This document shows positions 10,427 to 20,807 of a DNA stretch of 64,000 bases, piece after piece. The notes beneath the pieces were generated by a model. The model was not told the DNA's origin, did not search any database, and saw nothing but the letters and a program-made list of their open reading frames with translations. The translations under genes and the position numbers were made by a program. Position 1 is the first letter of the stretch; each line of letters begins with the position of its first letter. This DNA is from Allobosea sp. BH3. GTDB lineage: Bacteria > Pseudomonadota > Alphaproteobacteria > Rhizobiales > Beijerinckiaceae. The stretch spans positions 744,001 through 808,000 of the forward strand of contig NZ_JAIMCA010000003.1 of the NCBI RefSeq assembly GCF_025499465.1, given 5' to 3'.

Positions 10427-10439
10427 GGTCTTGGTCCTC

Positions 10440-11819
10440 TCAACGTTTCTGGCCGGCGGCTAGGCGCTTCTCGACCGCGACTGAATAGCGCGACATGCCC
10501 CAGCAGCACAGGAAATAGAAGATAGCGGCGAAGGCATATCCTGTCCCTCGCGTGGTCGGCGTCGCCCAGGTCGGGTCGACCAGCGTCGCCTCGATGGTGC
10601 GCAGGAAGTCGAAGATGCCGACGATGGCGACCAGCGTCGTATCCTTGAACAGCCCGATGAAGGTGTTGACGATGCCCGGGATGACGATCCGAAGCGCCTG
10701 CGGCAGGATGATGAGGCGCATCATCTGCCAATAGCCGAGGCCGAGCGACATCGCGCCCTCGTACTGCCCCTTCGGGATCGCCTGCAGGCCGCCGCGCACC
10801 ACCTCCGCCATATAGGCAGCGGCGAAGACGGCGACACCAATCAGCGGCCGCAGCAGCCGGTCCGGCGACCATTCCTGTGGCACGAAGAGCGGCAGCATGG
10901 TGTTGGCCATGAAGAGCACGGTGATGAGCGGGACGCCGCGCACGAACTCGATGAAGATCACCGAGAGAAGCTGGATCGCCGGCAGGCGCGAGCGCCGGCC
11001 GAGCGCCAGCAGCACGCCGAGCGGCAGGGAGAAGACGATACCGACAGCAGAGATCAGCAGCGTCACCATGACGCCGCCCCACAGCCCGGTATCGACGCGC
11101 GGCAGGCCCACCTTTTCATCCAGCACGGCGAGCAGGCCGAACACGACCATCGCGATCAGGATCAGGCGCTTTGGCCGGTAGAAGCGCTGCCAGGGCGGCA
11201 TTGCCTCCTCGACGCCGAGCTGTCCCTCGCCGATCCAGAACTTGATCAGCGACGGCTTGAAGGACAGCACGAGATAGACGACGGCCAGCGCGAAGGTCGC
11301 CAGGATCAGGAAGCGCAGGAAGCCCTCCGCCCGGTCGCCGCCGAGCAGCAGGATGAAGGCGCTGGCCGGCAGGATGACGAAGAAGAAGAAGACGCCGACC
11401 TTCTTGAGCGGCGCACGGTTCCAGAGCAACCAGACCACGCCCAGCGCGAACATTGCGAAGACGATGTTCACCCGCCAGCGCTCGCTGACCGAATAGGAAC
11501 CGTAGATGAAATATTGCACGCGATCGGCCACATAGGCCCAGCAGGCGCCGACTGGCCGACCGACCTTGTCGGCCAGGCAGGCGTCGCGATTGCTGCCGGT
11601 CCAGACCGCATCGATCAGATAGAAGCGGATCATATCCGGGACGGTGTCGATCACCAGATAGATGCCGATCAGCGTCAGGATGCTGCTCAGCGGGCTGGAG
11701 AACAGGTTCGTCCGGATCCACGCCAGCGGCCCGGCCACGGAAAGCGGCGGGGCTTCCTGCGGCAGCGTGTCCTTCCGAACGAAGGAGTAGGGTGCGTTTT
11801 CGAGTGTCGCGTCGGTCAT
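10440..11819 (-). CDS. aapM: General L-amino acid ABC transporter permease AapM
   Basis: 459 residues, long for this permease class as is usual for AapM. It has a cytoplasmic N-terminus, several extra N-terminal membrane segments, and a C-terminal HisM-type permease domain with the EAA-like loop ([28 protein letters not shown]) that contacts AapP. Pairs with AapQ to form the channel. It lies 10 bp after aapQ and is certainly co-transcribed. Confidence 0.96.
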   Translation of the reverse strand: MTDATLENAPYSFVRKDTLPQEAPPLSVAGPLAWIRTNLFSSPLSSILTLIGIYLVIDTVPDMIRFYLIDAVWTGSNRDACLADKVGRPVGACWAYVADRVQYFIYGSYSVSERWRVNIVFAMFALGVVWLLWNRAPLKKVGVFFFFVILPASAFILLLGGDRAEGFLRFLILATFALAVVYLVLSFKPSLIKFWIGEGQLGVEEAMPPWQRFYRPKRLILIAMVVFGLLAVLDEKVGLPRVDTGLWGGVMVTLLISAVGIVFSLPLGVLLALGRRSRLPAIQLLSVIFIEFVRGVPLITVLFMANTMLPLFVPQEWSPDRLLRPLIGVAVFAAAYMAEVVRGGLQAIPKGQYEGAMSLGLGYWQMMRLIILPQALRIVIPGIVNTFIGLFKDTTLVAIVGIFDFLRTIEATLVDPTWATPTTRGTGYAFAAIFYFLCCWGMSRYSVAVEKRLAAGQKR

Positions 11820-11829
11820 CGCCCCCTCC

Positions 11830-13026
11830 TCACCGTTCCACCAGCGCCATGCGCTTGTTGTAGATGTTCATGAAGAAGGACGTCACCAGCGAGATCGTGA
11901 GATAGACCGCCATGGTTATCGCCACGACCTCGACGGCCTGACCGGTCTGGTTCAGCACGGTGCCGGTGAAGACCTGGACGAGGTCGGGATAGCCGATCGC
12001 GACTGCCAGAGACGAGTTCTTGGTCAGGTTGAGATATTGCGAGGTCAGCGGCGGGATGATGACGCGCATCGCCTGCGGGATGACGACGAGCTTCAGCGTC
12101 GGCCCCGAGCGCAGGCCGAGCGCGTTGGCCGCCTCGGTCTGGCCCTTCGACACCGCCAGGATGCCGGCGCGGACCACCTCGGCGATAAAGGCCGCGGTGT
12201 AGGTCGAGAGGCCAACCAGGAGCGCCACGAACTCCGGGAAGATCTGCATGCCGCCGGTGAGGTTGAAGCGGCCCTGCTGCGGATAGTCGAAGGAGAGAGG
12301 CTGGCCGACGAGAAAGAAGACGACGAGCGGCACGCCGAGGACCAGCGCCAGGGAGATCCAGCCATTGTGATACTGCCTGCCGGTCTTCGCCTGCTGGCCG
12401 CGCGCCCAGATGAAGAAAGCGATCGCCGCGGCGACGGCGATGAGGAAGGCGATGACCACCACTTCGAAGGCCGGCCCGAATTGCGGGCTCGGCAGGATGA
12501 TACCGCGGTTGTTGAGATAGATGCTGCCCGGCAGATGAATGGAGTTGCGCGCATCGGGCAGCGGCTTCAGCACCGCGTTGTACCAGAAGAAGAGCTGGAG
12601 CAGCAGCGGCAGGTTGCGGATGACCTCGACATAGATGGTCGCGAGCTTGGCCACGACCCAGTTATGCGAGAGCCGCCCAACGCCGACGAGGAAGCCGAGA
12701 ACGGTGGCGAAGACGATGCCGAGGGCGGCGACGAGCAGCGTGTTCAGCAGGCCGACGAGGAAGGCCTGACCGTAGGTCGAGCCGCTCGATGCGGAAAACG
12801 GGATCAGCTTCTGGTTGACGTCGAAGCCTGCGGGATTGTGCCAGAAGCCGAAGCCGGACGCGATCTTCTGCGCCCGCAGGTTCTCGATGGCGTTGGACGC
12901 GGCGGACCAGATCAGGAAGCCGACGATGGCCAGCAGAGCGATCTGGTAGAAATACCCCCGGATCTTCGGATCGTAGAGCAGGGAAGCCCTGCCCGGTTCT
13001 CTCGCATCGCTGGGAGTGCTCGCCAC
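11830..13026 (-). CDS. aapQ: General L-amino acid ABC transporter permease AapQ
   Basis: 398 residues from a GTG start with an AAGGG-type ribosome site. Contains the HisM permease domain and the EAA-like loop (EAANALGLRSGPTLKLVVIPQAMRVIIPP). A large insertion between membrane segments is typical of AapQ. It is separated from aapJ by 98 bp carrying a hairpin, so its expression may be lower than that of aapJ. Confidence 0.96.
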   Translation of the reverse strand: MASTPSDAREPGRASLLYDPKIRGYFYQIALLAIVGFLIWSAASNAIENLRAQKIASGFGFWHNPAGFDVNQKLIPFSASSGSTYGQAFLVGLLNTLLVAALGIVFATVLGFLVGVGRLSHNWVVAKLATIYVEVIRNLPLLLQLFFWYNAVLKPLPDARNSIHLPGSIYLNNRGIILPSPQFGPAFEVVVIAFLIAVAAAIAFFIWARGQQAKTGRQYHNGWISLALVLGVPLVVFFLVGQPLSFDYPQQGRFNLTGGMQIFPEFVALLVGLSTYTAAFIAEVVRAGILAVSKGQTEAANALGLRSGPTLKLVVIPQAMRVIIPPLTSQYLNLTKNSSLAVAIGYPDLVQVFTGTVLNQTGQAVEVVAITMAVYLTISLVTSFFMNIYNKRMALVER

Positions 13027-13062
13027 GTTTTACGCCCTTTTTTCGTTATGGTGGTGTCGGGT

Positions 13063-13085
13063 CCACCGGCGGAGGCCGCCGGTGG
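13063..13085 (-). terminator. Intercistronic hairpin between aapJ and aapQ
   Basis: A perfect 10-bp stem (CCACCGGCGG and its complement) with a three-base loop lies between the aapJ stop and the aapQ start. In the direction of the operon no T-run follows, so it more likely protects the aapJ message or reduces read-through than fully terminates. Confidence 0.55.
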
Positions 13086-13124
13086 TCTTTTCATCGCGAG
13101 TTGCGGAGCCGCGAAGATCGCGGA

Positions 13125-14147
13125 TCAGCGGATCGGCGGCGCGTATTGCAGGCCGCCCTTGGTCCAGAGTGCATTGAGGCCGCGGGCGATCTTGAGCTGC
13201 GAGCCCGCGCCCACGTTGCGCTCGAAAGATTCACCGTAGTTGCCGACGAGTTTGACGATGCGGTAGGCCCAGTCGTTGGTCAGGCCCAGCGCCTCGCCGA
13301 ACTTGCCCTCGGTGCCGACGAAGCGCTTGATCTCGGGATTCTCCGATTTCAGCATCTCGTCGACATTGGCCTTGGTGATGCCGAGTTCCTCGGCGTTAAG
13401 CTGGGCGTTGAAGCTCCACTTGACGATGTCGAACCACTGATCGTCGCCATGACGCACGACCGGGCCGAGCGGCTCCTTCGAGATGATCTCGGGCAGGACG
13501 ATGTGATCCGTCGGAACCTGGAGCTTCAGGCGCTCGGCATAGAGGCCAGAGGAGTCGGTGGTGAAGGCGTCGCAGCGACCGGACTCATAGGCCTTGATCG
13601 TCTCGTCGGAGGTGCCGAAAGCGACGACCTCGTACTTCATCTTGTTGGCGCGGAAGTAGTCGGCGAGGTTGAGCTCGGTCGTGGTGCCCTGCTGGGTGCA
13701 GACCGAGGCGCCGGCGAGCTTGAGAGCCGAGTCGACGCCGAGCTTCTTGCGGACCATGAAGCCCTGGCCGTCATAGTAGTTGACGCCAGCGAAGTTCAGG
13801 CCGAGCGACGTGTCGCGCGAGAGCGTCCAGGTGGTGTTGCGCGAGAGCAGATCGACCTCGCCCGACTGCAGCGCCGTGAAGCGGTCCTTCGAGGACAGCG
13901 GCACGAACTTGACCTTGCTCGGGTCGTTGAAGATGGCGGCGGCGATGCTGCGGCAAAGGTCGACATCGAGCCCGCTCCAATTGCCCTGGGCATCGGGAAT
14001 ACCAAAGCCGGCGAGGCCGGGGCCGACGCCGCAGGTGACGCTGCCCTTGCTCTTGATCTGGGCCAGCGTCCCCGACTGCGCCTGCGCTCCGCCGGCACAG
14101 GCCACAGTGGCGGCCACGGCGAGCGTAGCGGCAAAAAACATCTTCAT
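13125..14147 (-). CDS. aapJ: General L-amino acid binding protein AapJ, copy 1
   Basis: 340 residues with a signal peptide (MKMFFAATLAVAATVACAGG, cleaved before QAQSG). It is a periplasmic solute-binding protein of family 3 that delivers amino acids to AapQM. Typical AapJ segments are present: GLAGFGIPDAQGNWSGLDVD, TWTLSRDTSLG and YYDGQGFMV. The end is ALWTKGGLQYAPPIR. It is the promoter-proximal gene directly joined to aapQMP. A second, very similar copy lies immediately upstream. Confidence 0.96.
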   Translation of the reverse strand: MKMFFAATLAVAATVACAGGAQAQSGTLAQIKSKGSVTCGVGPGLAGFGIPDAQGNWSGLDVDLCRSIAAAIFNDPSKVKFVPLSSKDRFTALQSGEVDLLSRNTTWTLSRDTSLGLNFAGVNYYDGQGFMVRKKLGVDSALKLAGASVCTQQGTTTELNLADYFRANKMKYEVVAFGTSDETIKAYESGRCDAFTTDSSGLYAERLKLQVPTDHIVLPEIISKEPLGPVVRHGDDQWFDIVKWSFNAQLNAEELGITKANVDEMLKSENPEIKRFVGTEGKFGEALGLTNDWAYRIVKLVGNYGESFERNVGAGSQLKIARGLNALWTKGGLQYAPPIR

Positions 14148-14275
14148 CTGTCGATCCCCTATTGGCGGAACGGGTTGATCCCGTCCTCAATCCGCTAGCA
14201 AGTCCCGGACCACTCCCTATGGCCGCGTCATTCTCCTTTGGTGGCGCTTCCTGCCCCCTTCGGCGTTGCGCCTGC

Positions 14276-14310
14276 GAAACAAAAGAGGCGCGGGAGTTGC
14301 CTCCCGCGCC
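14276..14310 (-). terminator. Rho-independent terminator after the second aapJ copy
   Basis: A 10-bp perfect stem (GGCGCGGGAG and its complement) with a four-base loop is followed on the minus strand by TCTTTTGTTT, 12 bp past the stop codon of the upstream aapJ copy. It separates that gene from the aapJQMP operon. Confidence 0.85.
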
Positions 14311-14322
14311 CTTGTCATGATC

Positions 14323-15345
14323 TCAACGAACCGGCGGGGCGTATTGCAGGCCGCCCTTGGTCCAGAGCGCATTCTGGCCGCGCGCGATCTTGAGCAGCGA
14401 GCCCTGGCCGACATTGGCCTCGAAGGATTCGCCGTAGTTGCCGACGAGCTTGACGATGCGGGCAGCCCAGTCCGGGGTCAGGCCGATCTGCTCGCCGAAC
14501 TTGCCCTCGGTGCCGAGCAGGCGCTTGACCTCGGGGTTCTCCGACTTGAGCTGGGCGTCGAGATTAGCCTTGGTCACGCCGAGTTCCTCGGCGTTCAGCA
14601 TGGCGAAGCCGACCCACTTCACGAGGTTGAACCACTGCGGGTCGTTGTTGCGCACGGACGGGCCGAGCGGCTCCTTGGAGATGATCTCCGGCAGAACGAT
14701 GTGCTCATCCGGGTTCGTCAGCTTGAGGCGCTCGGCGTAGAGGCCCGAGGCGTCGGTCGTGAAGGCGTCGCAACGGCCGGAATCATAGGCCTTGACCGTC
14801 TCGTCCGAGGTGGCGAAGGCGACGACTTCGTACTTCAGGTTGTTGGCGCGGAAGTAGTCGGCGAGGTTGAGCTCGGTGGTGGTGCCCTGCTGGGTGCAGA
14901 CCGAGGCGCCGGAAAGCTGCAGCGCCGAGTTCACGCCGAGCTTCTTGCGGACCATGAAGCCCTGGCCGTCATAGTAGTTGATGCCGGTGAAGAGCAGGCC
15001 GAGCGAAGCGTCGCGCGTCATCGTCCAGGTCGAGTTGCGGACCAGGACGTCGATCTCGCCCGACTGGAGCGCGGTGAAGCGGTCCTTGGCCGAAAGCGGG
15101 ATGAACTTGACCTTCGAGGCATCGTTGAAGATCGCCGCAGCGATGGCGCGGCAATAATCGACGTCGAGACCCTTCCAGGTGCCCTGCGCATCCGGAACGC
15201 CGAAGCCGGCGAGGCCGGTGTTGGAGCCGCAATTGAGCATGCCGCGCTGCTTGACCTGCGCGAGCGTCGCCTGCGCCGAAGCCGCCGTCGCGGAAATGGC
15301 GAGGCCCAAACCTGCCGCAATGGCGGCTGCTACCAATTTCTTCAT
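14323..15345 (-). CDS. aapJ: General L-amino acid binding protein AapJ, copy 2
   Basis: 340 residues starting MKKLVAAAIAAGLGLAISA behind a GGGAGAG ribosome site; the open frame runs 29 codons further upstream, but this ATG begins the signal peptide. It is closely similar over its whole length to copy 1, sharing for example GLAGFGVPDAQG, YYDGQGFMVRKKLGV and QQGTTTELNLADYFRAN, and it ends YAPPVR. It has its own strong terminator, so it is a separate transcription unit. It probably feeds the same AapQMP permease with different specificity or regulation, but this is inferred. Confidence 0.93.
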   Translation of the reverse strand: MKKLVAAAIAAGLGLAISATAASAQATLAQVKQRGMLNCGSNTGLAGFGVPDAQGTWKGLDVDYCRAIAAAIFNDASKVKFIPLSAKDRFTALQSGEIDVLVRNSTWTMTRDASLGLLFTGINYYDGQGFMVRKKLGVNSALQLSGASVCTQQGTTTELNLADYFRANNLKYEVVAFATSDETVKAYDSGRCDAFTTDASGLYAERLKLTNPDEHIVLPEIISKEPLGPSVRNNDPQWFNLVKWVGFAMLNAEELGVTKANLDAQLKSENPEVKRLLGTEGKFGEQIGLTPDWAARIVKLVGNYGESFEANVGQGSLLKIARGQNALWTKGGLQYAPPVR

Positions 15346-15643
15346 CGCTACTCTCCCGTTGAAACTTGTTTCCGGCCTGTGCCGGAAGCCATCCCGGTCT
15401 CGCCGCCAATGGCGTTTTCGCCGATCGGTCAACCTGCGCTGCTCGGCTGCGCTATTCTGCGCAGTTCACTTTGCAATTGTGCGGCGCCCCCTTGATTGCA
15501 GTCGATTGCCAGAGCAACCCATGAGCGTCAAGCAACCGCCATCCACCCCCGGCGCCCCTTGTCCACCGCATACATCACATGCGACTTTGTAGGGGCTGGT
15601 CAAGCCTGACCGCATTTCTCCCCTTCCTCAGACGTGCCGTTCG
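15346..15643. promoter_or_regulatory. Divergent intergenic region between aapJ copy 2 and metC
   Basis: About 300 bp without a gene, between two divergent start codons, so it should hold promoters for both. I looked for a SAM-type riboswitch ahead of metC and for a convincing sigma-54 site and found neither. Confidence 0.5.
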
Positions 15644-16834
15644 ATGAAAAAGCTGTCTTCGCCTGAATTCGCTCGCCTCGACGAGCGCACGCGTCTCGTT
15701 CTCGCCGGCCGCGACCCCACAGACAGCTACGGCTTTGTCAATCCGCCCATCGTACGAGGCTCCACGGTCATCTATCAGACCACGGAGGACTTCCTCGTAC
15801 GCAAGGCGCGCTACACTTACGGGACCAACGGCAATCCGACGCTCGACGCGCTGGAGGCTGCGGCCAACACCATCGAGGGCGGCGCCGGCGTCGTGGTGAC
15901 GCCGACGGGGTTGCTGGCCTGCACCCTGCCTTTCCTCGCCTTCCTCTCGGCGGGGGATCACGTTCTGGTGACGGACAGCGTCTATCGCCCGACGCGCAAC
16001 TTCTGCGATTCCATGCTGCCGCGCCTGGGCATCGAGGTCACCTATTACGACCCGCTCATTTGTGAGGGCATCGCCGCTCTATTCAAGCCCAATACCAAGG
16101 CCATCTGGACCGAAGCGCCGGGTTCGCAGACCTTCGAGATGCAGGACATCCCGGCGATCGCCGCCGCCGCCAGGGAGCGGGGGATCCTGACGATGATGGA
16201 CAACACCTGGGCCTCGCCGCTCTATTTCGACAGCCACAAGCTCGGCGTCGACATCTCGGTGCAGGCCGGGACGAAATACTATGCGGGCCATTCCGACGTG
16301 CTGATCGGCACCGTCTCGGGCCGCACGCCGGAGCTCTACCGGACGCTGCGCAAGTGCTGGGAGACGCTTGGCATCTTCGTCGCGCCCGAGGACGCCTTCC
16401 TGACGCTGCGCGGCATGCGCACCATGGCGATCCGCCTGAAGGAGCAGATGCCAGCCGGCATCGAGATGGCGAAATGGCTCCAGGCCCGTCCCGAAGTCGC
16501 CAGAGTGATGCATCCCGCCCTGCCGGAAGATCCGGGCCATGCGATCTGGAAGCGCGACTTCACCGGCGCCTCCTCGCTCTTCGCGATCGAGCTGAAGCCG
16601 GTTTCGATGAAGGCCGTTGCGGCGATGCTGGACAATCTCACCCTGTTCGGGATGGGCGCGTCCTGGGGCGGCTATGAGAGCCTGGTGCTGCCTTTCGACT
16701 GCCGCCCCTACCGCACGGCGACGACTCCGGGCTACGAGGGCCCGACAGTGCGCATCCATATCGGGCTGGAGGCTCTCGACGACCTCAAGGCCGATCTGGA
16801 TGCCGGCTTCGCCCGGCTGCGCGCGGCAAGCTGA
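15644..16834 (+). CDS. metC: Cystathionine beta-lyase
   Basis: 396 residues: a Cys/Met-metabolism PLP enzyme of fold type I. The cofactor Lys is K211 (QAGTKYYAGHSDV), preceded by the MMDNTWASPLYF segment with the PLP-pairing Asp. It cleaves cystathionine to homocysteine, pyruvate and ammonia, the penultimate stage of methionine synthesis. The N-terminal RVxYGFVNPP-type stretch and the length fit MetC better than MetB or MetZ. It is a single-gene unit followed by a good terminator. Confidence 0.9.
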   Translation: MKKLSSPEFARLDERTRLVLAGRDPTDSYGFVNPPIVRGSTVIYQTTEDFLVRKARYTYGTNGNPTLDALEAAANTIEGGAGVVVTPTGLLACTLPFLAFLSAGDHVLVTDSVYRPTRNFCDSMLPRLGIEVTYYDPLICEGIAALFKPNTKAIWTEAPGSQTFEMQDIPAIAAAARERGILTMMDNTWASPLYFDSHKLGVDISVQAGTKYYAGHSDVLIGTVSGRTPELYRTLRKCWETLGIFVAPEDAFLTLRGMRTMAIRLKEQMPAGIEMAKWLQARPEVARVMHPALPEDPGHAIWKRDFTGASSLFAIELKPVSMKAVAAMLDNLTLFGMGASWGGYESLVLPFDCRPYRTATTPGYEGPTVRIHIGLEALDDLKADLDAGFARLRAAS

Positions 16835-16887
16835 AACGGTCAGCGAAGCCGGCACGGAACCACGCCCTCATTCCGAGGCTAACGAAG

Positions 16888-16917
16888 AAGGGGCCGCATC
16901 GCTGCAGCCCCTTTTTT
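16888..16917 (+). terminator. Rho-independent terminator of metC
   Basis: The stem AAGGGGC paired with GCCCCTT, extended inward by GCA/TGC past a mismatch, is followed by a run of six T. Confidence 0.8.
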
Positions 16918-16929
16918 CATTGCGCTGTG

Positions 16930-16970
16930 TTCATGGGTTCCGGGCTCAGGCCCTCGTGCCCCGGAACGAC
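16930..16970. repeat. Degenerate palindromic repeat
   Basis: TTCATGGGTTCCGGG and CCCGGAACGAC flank a short centre, resembling the GTCAT...ATGAC palindromes elsewhere in the window but with decayed ends. It lies between the metC terminator and the ppx stop codon. Confidence 0.35.
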
Positions 16971-16986
16971 GGCGCGGCTATAGCCA

Positions 16987-18561
16987 TCAAACCCGCCCGA
17001 TCTCGAATTCCTTGTCGAGCAGCTTGGCGAGCTGCTTGAGCCGGCCCTCAACGCGGTCGCTGGCCAGAGGTGCAAGATCGTCCGGGAAACGCAGCCGAAG
17101 ACGGTTGTCGACGCAGGCCGCCGGGATGCGTGGCAAGATGCCCGCCATGCCGGCCGAGAGCAGGTAGGCGACACGGAAGATCGCCGCGATCAGCGTCGCG
17201 CGAGCGAAGAGCGCGGGCGTAAGGAGCGTCTTCAGGCCGGCAGCAGCCGGGGAACTGGCCTTCAGCCCCGCATAGCGCAGGAAGATGGCCAGCGCCAGGA
17301 AGGCCCGTCCGACATGGTCGATGCCCGTGAAGTAGGCATGGGCGATCACGTTCATGCTCTGCTCGCCACGGTAATCCGGATGAGCGCGCCAGCCGATGTC
17401 GGAGAGCAGGCAGACCGCCTCGATCAGTCGGCCGGAAGGCTCGTCCTGCGAAAGTCCGGCGGTTTCGAGGATGCCGCGTGTCCATCCGATCAGGTCGGCG
17501 GCGTGGCGCGGGTCGCGGGCGCGCAGCAGGTTGTAGTCGCGTGCCGCCTGCAGCAGCGGGTCGGCGCCCTGCTCTTCCGATGAAAGCTGCTCGTGCAGCA
17601 GTCCCTCGCGCACGCCCTGCGCCGAGATGATGACGCCGCGCGGCCTGCCGCGTTTGATCAGCTCGTCGAGCACGAGCGCGCCATAGGCCAGTAATGGCCG
17701 GCGCGCCGAGGACACGGCGTCGATCGCATCGACAACCGAGGCGTCCGCCCGCTCGACCAGCTTGACGAAATCGGCGACGTCCCTGGAAGGCACGGTGTAG
17801 CCGTGCATCACGTTGAGCGGGTAGTCGGTTCGGCGCTGGTGCAGCGTCGCGAGCGCGCGCCAGGTCCCACCGACGGCGTAGAAATCGCGGCCGCGCATTG
17901 CAGCGACCTGCGGCAGCTTGTCGAGTTCGTCCCTGACGATTTTCTCGGCCGTCTTGAGCGAGCCCTTGGCTCGGTCGAGCAGGGCCAGGCCCCCGAGCGG
18001 CACGCTGGAGCCCTCCTCGACCGCGCCGTTCCTGACCGAGATCAACTCCAGGCTGCCGCCGCCAAGGTCGCCCACGACCCCGTCGGGATTGTCGAAGCCG
18101 GAAATGACGCCGAGCCCGGAGAGCACCGCCTCGCGCCCGCCGGAGATCAGCTCGATCGGCTGGCCGATCGCCTCCTCGGCACGGGCGATGAAAGCCGTCC
18201 CATTCTCGGCATATCGCGCAGCAGCGGTGGCGATGACGCGCAGCTCGCCGACATGCATCGCCTCACAGAGAATGCGGAAGCGCACCAGAGCGGCGATCGC
18301 CTTCTCGATGGCGTCTTCCGCGAGGCGGCCGGTCGAGGCGACCTGACGGCCGAGGCCGGCCATCTCCTTCTCGTTGAAGACCTGCGAGGGCGCCCGCGCC
18401 AGCATCTCGTAGACGACGAGGCGGACGGAGTTCGAGCCGATATCGACGATCGCAATCGTATCGGAAAGCGCCAGGCGCCCCGGCGCGTGCCTCAGCTCAG
18501 GCTTTCCGCCCTCCGCGACGCGAGAGGGAACGGGGACTAGAGTTGGAGAGCGATTTTCCAC
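16987..18561 (-). CDS. ppx: Exopolyphosphatase (Ppx/GppA family)
   Basis: 524 residues. An actin-like ATPase-fold N-terminal domain has the phosphate-1 loop [15 protein letters not shown] and a second loop [13 protein letters not shown]. It is followed by the C-terminal HD-like helical region found in long Ppx proteins. Degrades polyphosphate processively; pppGpp hydrolysis is possible in this family. The start lies inside the 3' end of ppk (65-bp overlap), so the two are almost certainly one operon. The N-terminal 30 residues are poorly conserved, and a later start cannot be excluded. Confidence 0.93.
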   Translation of the reverse strand: MENRSPTLVPVPSRVAEGGKPELRHAPGRLALSDTIAIVDIGSNSVRLVVYEMLARAPSQVFNEKEMAGLGRQVASTGRLAEDAIEKAIAALVRFRILCEAMHVGELRVIATAAARYAENGTAFIARAEEAIGQPIELISGGREAVLSGLGVISGFDNPDGVVGDLGGGSLELISVRNGAVEEGSSVPLGGLALLDRAKGSLKTAEKIVRDELDKLPQVAAMRGRDFYAVGGTWRALATLHQRRTDYPLNVMHGYTVPSRDVADFVKLVERADASVVDAIDAVSSARRPLLAYGALVLDELIKRGRPRGVIISAQGVREGLLHEQLSSEEQGADPLLQAARDYNLLRARDPRHAADLIGWTRGILETAGLSQDEPSGRLIEAVCLLSDIGWRAHPDYRGEQSMNVIAHAYFTGIDHVGRAFLALAIFLRYAGLKASSPAAAGLKTLLTPALFARATLIAAIFRVAYLLSAGMAGILPRIPAACVDNRLRLRFPDDLAPLASDRVEGRLKQLAKLLDKEFEIGRV

Positions 18562-20737
18562 GTCCGGACAGACTCGGGTTCGTCATGAAGTACTTATGCG
18601 CGTTGAACGGCTCTTCGTTCGGCGCGGGGACAATGCGGCGTGAGCCGCCATCGGGCAATATCGTCCAGCTCTGCTCGTTGTCGAGGAGATTGGCCAGCAT
18701 GATCTGATCGAGGAGCTGCTGATGCACAGTCGGATTCAGGATCGGCGTCAGCGCCTCGACGCGGCGGTCGAGGTTGCGCGGCATCAGATCGGCCGAGGAA
18801 ATGTAGACCTTGGCCTTGGCTGACGGCAGGCCGTGGCCGGCGCCGAAGGCGTAGATGCGGGTATGCTCCAGGAAGCGGCCGATGATCGACTTGACGCGGA
18901 TATTCTCCGACAGGCCGGGCACGCCGGGCCTGAGGCAGCAGATGCCGCGCACCACGAAGTCGATCTCGACGCCGGACTGGCTGGCGTCATAGAGCGCGTC
19001 GATGATCTCGGGGTCGACGAGCGAGTTGCACTTGCCCCAGATCGCGCCCTTGCGGCCGGCCCTGGCATGGGCGACCTCCTCGGCGATGTGGTCGAGCAGG
19101 CGCTGCTTCAGGTTCGTCGGCGAGACGGCCATGCGCTCGAGCCCGGCAGGCTCGGCATAGCCCGTGATGAAGTTGAAGATGCGCGCCACGTCCTGCGCGA
19201 TCGCCGGATCGGCCGTGAAGAAGGAAACGTCGGTGTAGATCCGCGCCGTGATCGGGTGATAGTTGCCGGTCGCGATATGGCAGTAGGTGACGAGCTGGCC
19301 GGCCTCGCGGCGGACGACGAGCGACAGCTTGGCGTGGGTCTTGAGCTCTATGAAGCCGTAGACGACCTGGACGCCGGCCCGCTCCATCTCCTTGGCCCAG
19401 CGGATATTCGCTTCCTCGTCGAAGCGGGCCTTGAGCTCGACCAGCGCCGTCACGGACTTGCCGGCCTCGGCCGCCTCGGTCAGCGCCTTGACGATCGGCG
19501 AGTTGGCAGAGGTGCGGTAGAGCGTCTGCTTGATCGCGACGACATTGGGATCACGCGCCGCCTGCTGCAGGAACTGCACGACGACGTCGAAGCTCTCATA
19601 GGGGTGGTGGACGAGCAGGTCCTTCTGGCGGATCGCGGCGAAGCAGTCACCGCCATGCTCGCGGATGCGCTCCGGGAAACGGGCGTTGTAAGGCTTGAAC
19701 TTCAGGTCAGGCCGGTCAACGCCGACGAGTTGCGAGAGTTCGTTCAACCCGATCATGCCATCGACCTCGACCACCTCGTCGAGGAGGTCGACCTTGAGCT
19801 CGCGCACGATCATCCGCCGCAGATGATCCGGCATGCCGGTCGAGACTTCGAGGCGGATCACAACGCCGAGCCGGCGCTGCTTCAGCATGGTCTCGAAGAC
19901 ACGGACCAGGTCCTCGGCCTCCTCCTCGATGTCGAGATCGGAGTCGCGGATGACACGGAAGGAGCCGGTGCCCTTCACCTCATAGCCAGGGAAGAGCTTG
20001 CTGATGAACAGCGAGACCGCATCCTCCAGCGTGATGCAGCGGTGCAGCCCCTCGCGGGCGAGGTCCGGCAGCTCGATGAAGCGGTCCATCTTGGCCGGCA
20101 CGCGGATCAGCGCGTCGAGCTGGCGTCCGTCGCTCTTGCGCTCAAGCGCCAGCGCGACGGTGAAGCCGAGATTCGGGATGAAGGGGAATGGATGCGCCGG
20201 GTCGATCGCAAGCGGGGTCAGCACCGGGAAGACGTAGTTGAGGAAATAGTCCTCCAGCCAGACGCGGTCCTGCGGGCCGATATCGCCGGGCTGGAGCAGG
20301 TGGATGCGGTTCTCATGCAGGTCGTGGCGTAGTTCCGCCCAGCGCGCTTGCTGGTCGCCGGTGAGGGCCGCGACCGCCTTGCCGATGGCGACGAGCTGCT
20401 CGGCGGGCGTCAGACCATCCTGGCTCGGCGTGATCACACCGGCCTTGACCTGCTCGCGCAGGCCAGAGACGCGGACCATGAAGAACTCGTCGAGGTTGTT
20501 CGCCGAGATTGAGAGGAAGCGCAGCTGCTCCAGCAGCGGGTGGTTGCGGTTCGAGGCCTCCTCCATGACCCGGCGGTTGAACTGCAGCCAGGACAGCTCG
20601 CGGTTGACGAAGCGCTCGGGCATCTGGCGCAGCGCCGGCAGGCCGGAATCGTCGGAAGCCGCGTCCCGGGCATCCGCCGCGGAGTGGAGGTTCATGCGCT
20701 TCTTCCGTGTCCCGCTGGTCGCGTTGCTCATGCTCAT
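18497..20737 (-). CDS. ppk: Polyphosphate kinase 1
   Basis: About 746 residues. Makes polyphosphate from ATP reversibly. N-terminal [17 protein letters not shown], the head-domain FVPNLGF-like segment, the autophosphorylation region [13 protein letters not shown] and [11 protein letters not shown] are all present. The open frame extends to 20959, but the first 74 codons are Arg/Ser-rich noise. The likely start is ATG 20737 or, with a better GGAAG ribosome site, ATG 20695. Paired with ppx downstream and hdaA upstream, an arrangement common in alphaproteobacteria. Confidence 0.96.
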   Translation of the reverse strand: MSMSNATSGTRKKRMNLHSAADARDAASDDSGLPALRQMPERFVNRELSWLQFNRRVMEEASNRNHPLLEQLRFLSISANNLDEFFMVRVSGLREQVKAGVITPSQDGLTPAEQLVAIGKAVAALTGDQQARWAELRHDLHENRIHLLQPGDIGPQDRVWLEDYFLNYVFPVLTPLAIDPAHPFPFIPNLGFTVALALERKSDGRQLDALIRVPAKMDRFIELPDLAREGLHRCITLEDAVSLFISKLFPGYEVKGTGSFRVIRDSDLDIEEEAEDLVRVFETMLKQRRLGVVIRLEVSTGMPDHLRRMIVRELKVDLLDEVVEVDGMIGLNELSQLVGVDRPDLKFKPYNARFPERIREHGGDCFAAIRQKDLLVHHPYESFDVVVQFLQQAARDPNVVAIKQTLYRTSANSPIVKALTEAAEAGKSVTALVELKARFDEEANIRWAKEMERAGVQVVYGFIELKTHAKLSLVVRREAGQLVTYCHIATGNYHPITARIYTDVSFFTADPAIAQDVARIFNFITGYAEPAGLERMAVSPTNLKQRLLDHIAEEVAHARAGRKGAIWGKCNSLVDPEIIDALYDASQSGVEIDFVVRGICCLRPGVPGLSENIRVKSIIGRFLEHTRIYAFGAGHGLPSAKAKVYISSADLMPRNLDRRVEALTPILNPTVHQQLLDQIMLANLLDNEQSWTILPDGGSRRIVPAPNEEPFNAHKYFMTNPSLSGRGKSLSNSSPRSLSRRGGRKA

Positions 20738-20807
20738 CTGTTGAAGACACTCTAGCGTGACGGTTCGATGACGATAGACATATTCAACGCAGCGCGAGGC
20801 GCGGTGT

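Noticed and set aside
15440..15500. A possible sigma-54 promoter (GCAC...TTGC) upstream of the second aapJ
   Set aside because: Only two bases separate the GC and TTGC elements, far short of the required spacing.
15500..15643. A SAM-type riboswitch ahead of metC
   Set aside because: I could not find the conserved pairing or core sequence of the SAM-II class used by relatives.
18833..20332. A 499-codon plus-strand frame over ppk
   Set aside because: Shadow of ppk; no independent start signal or domain.
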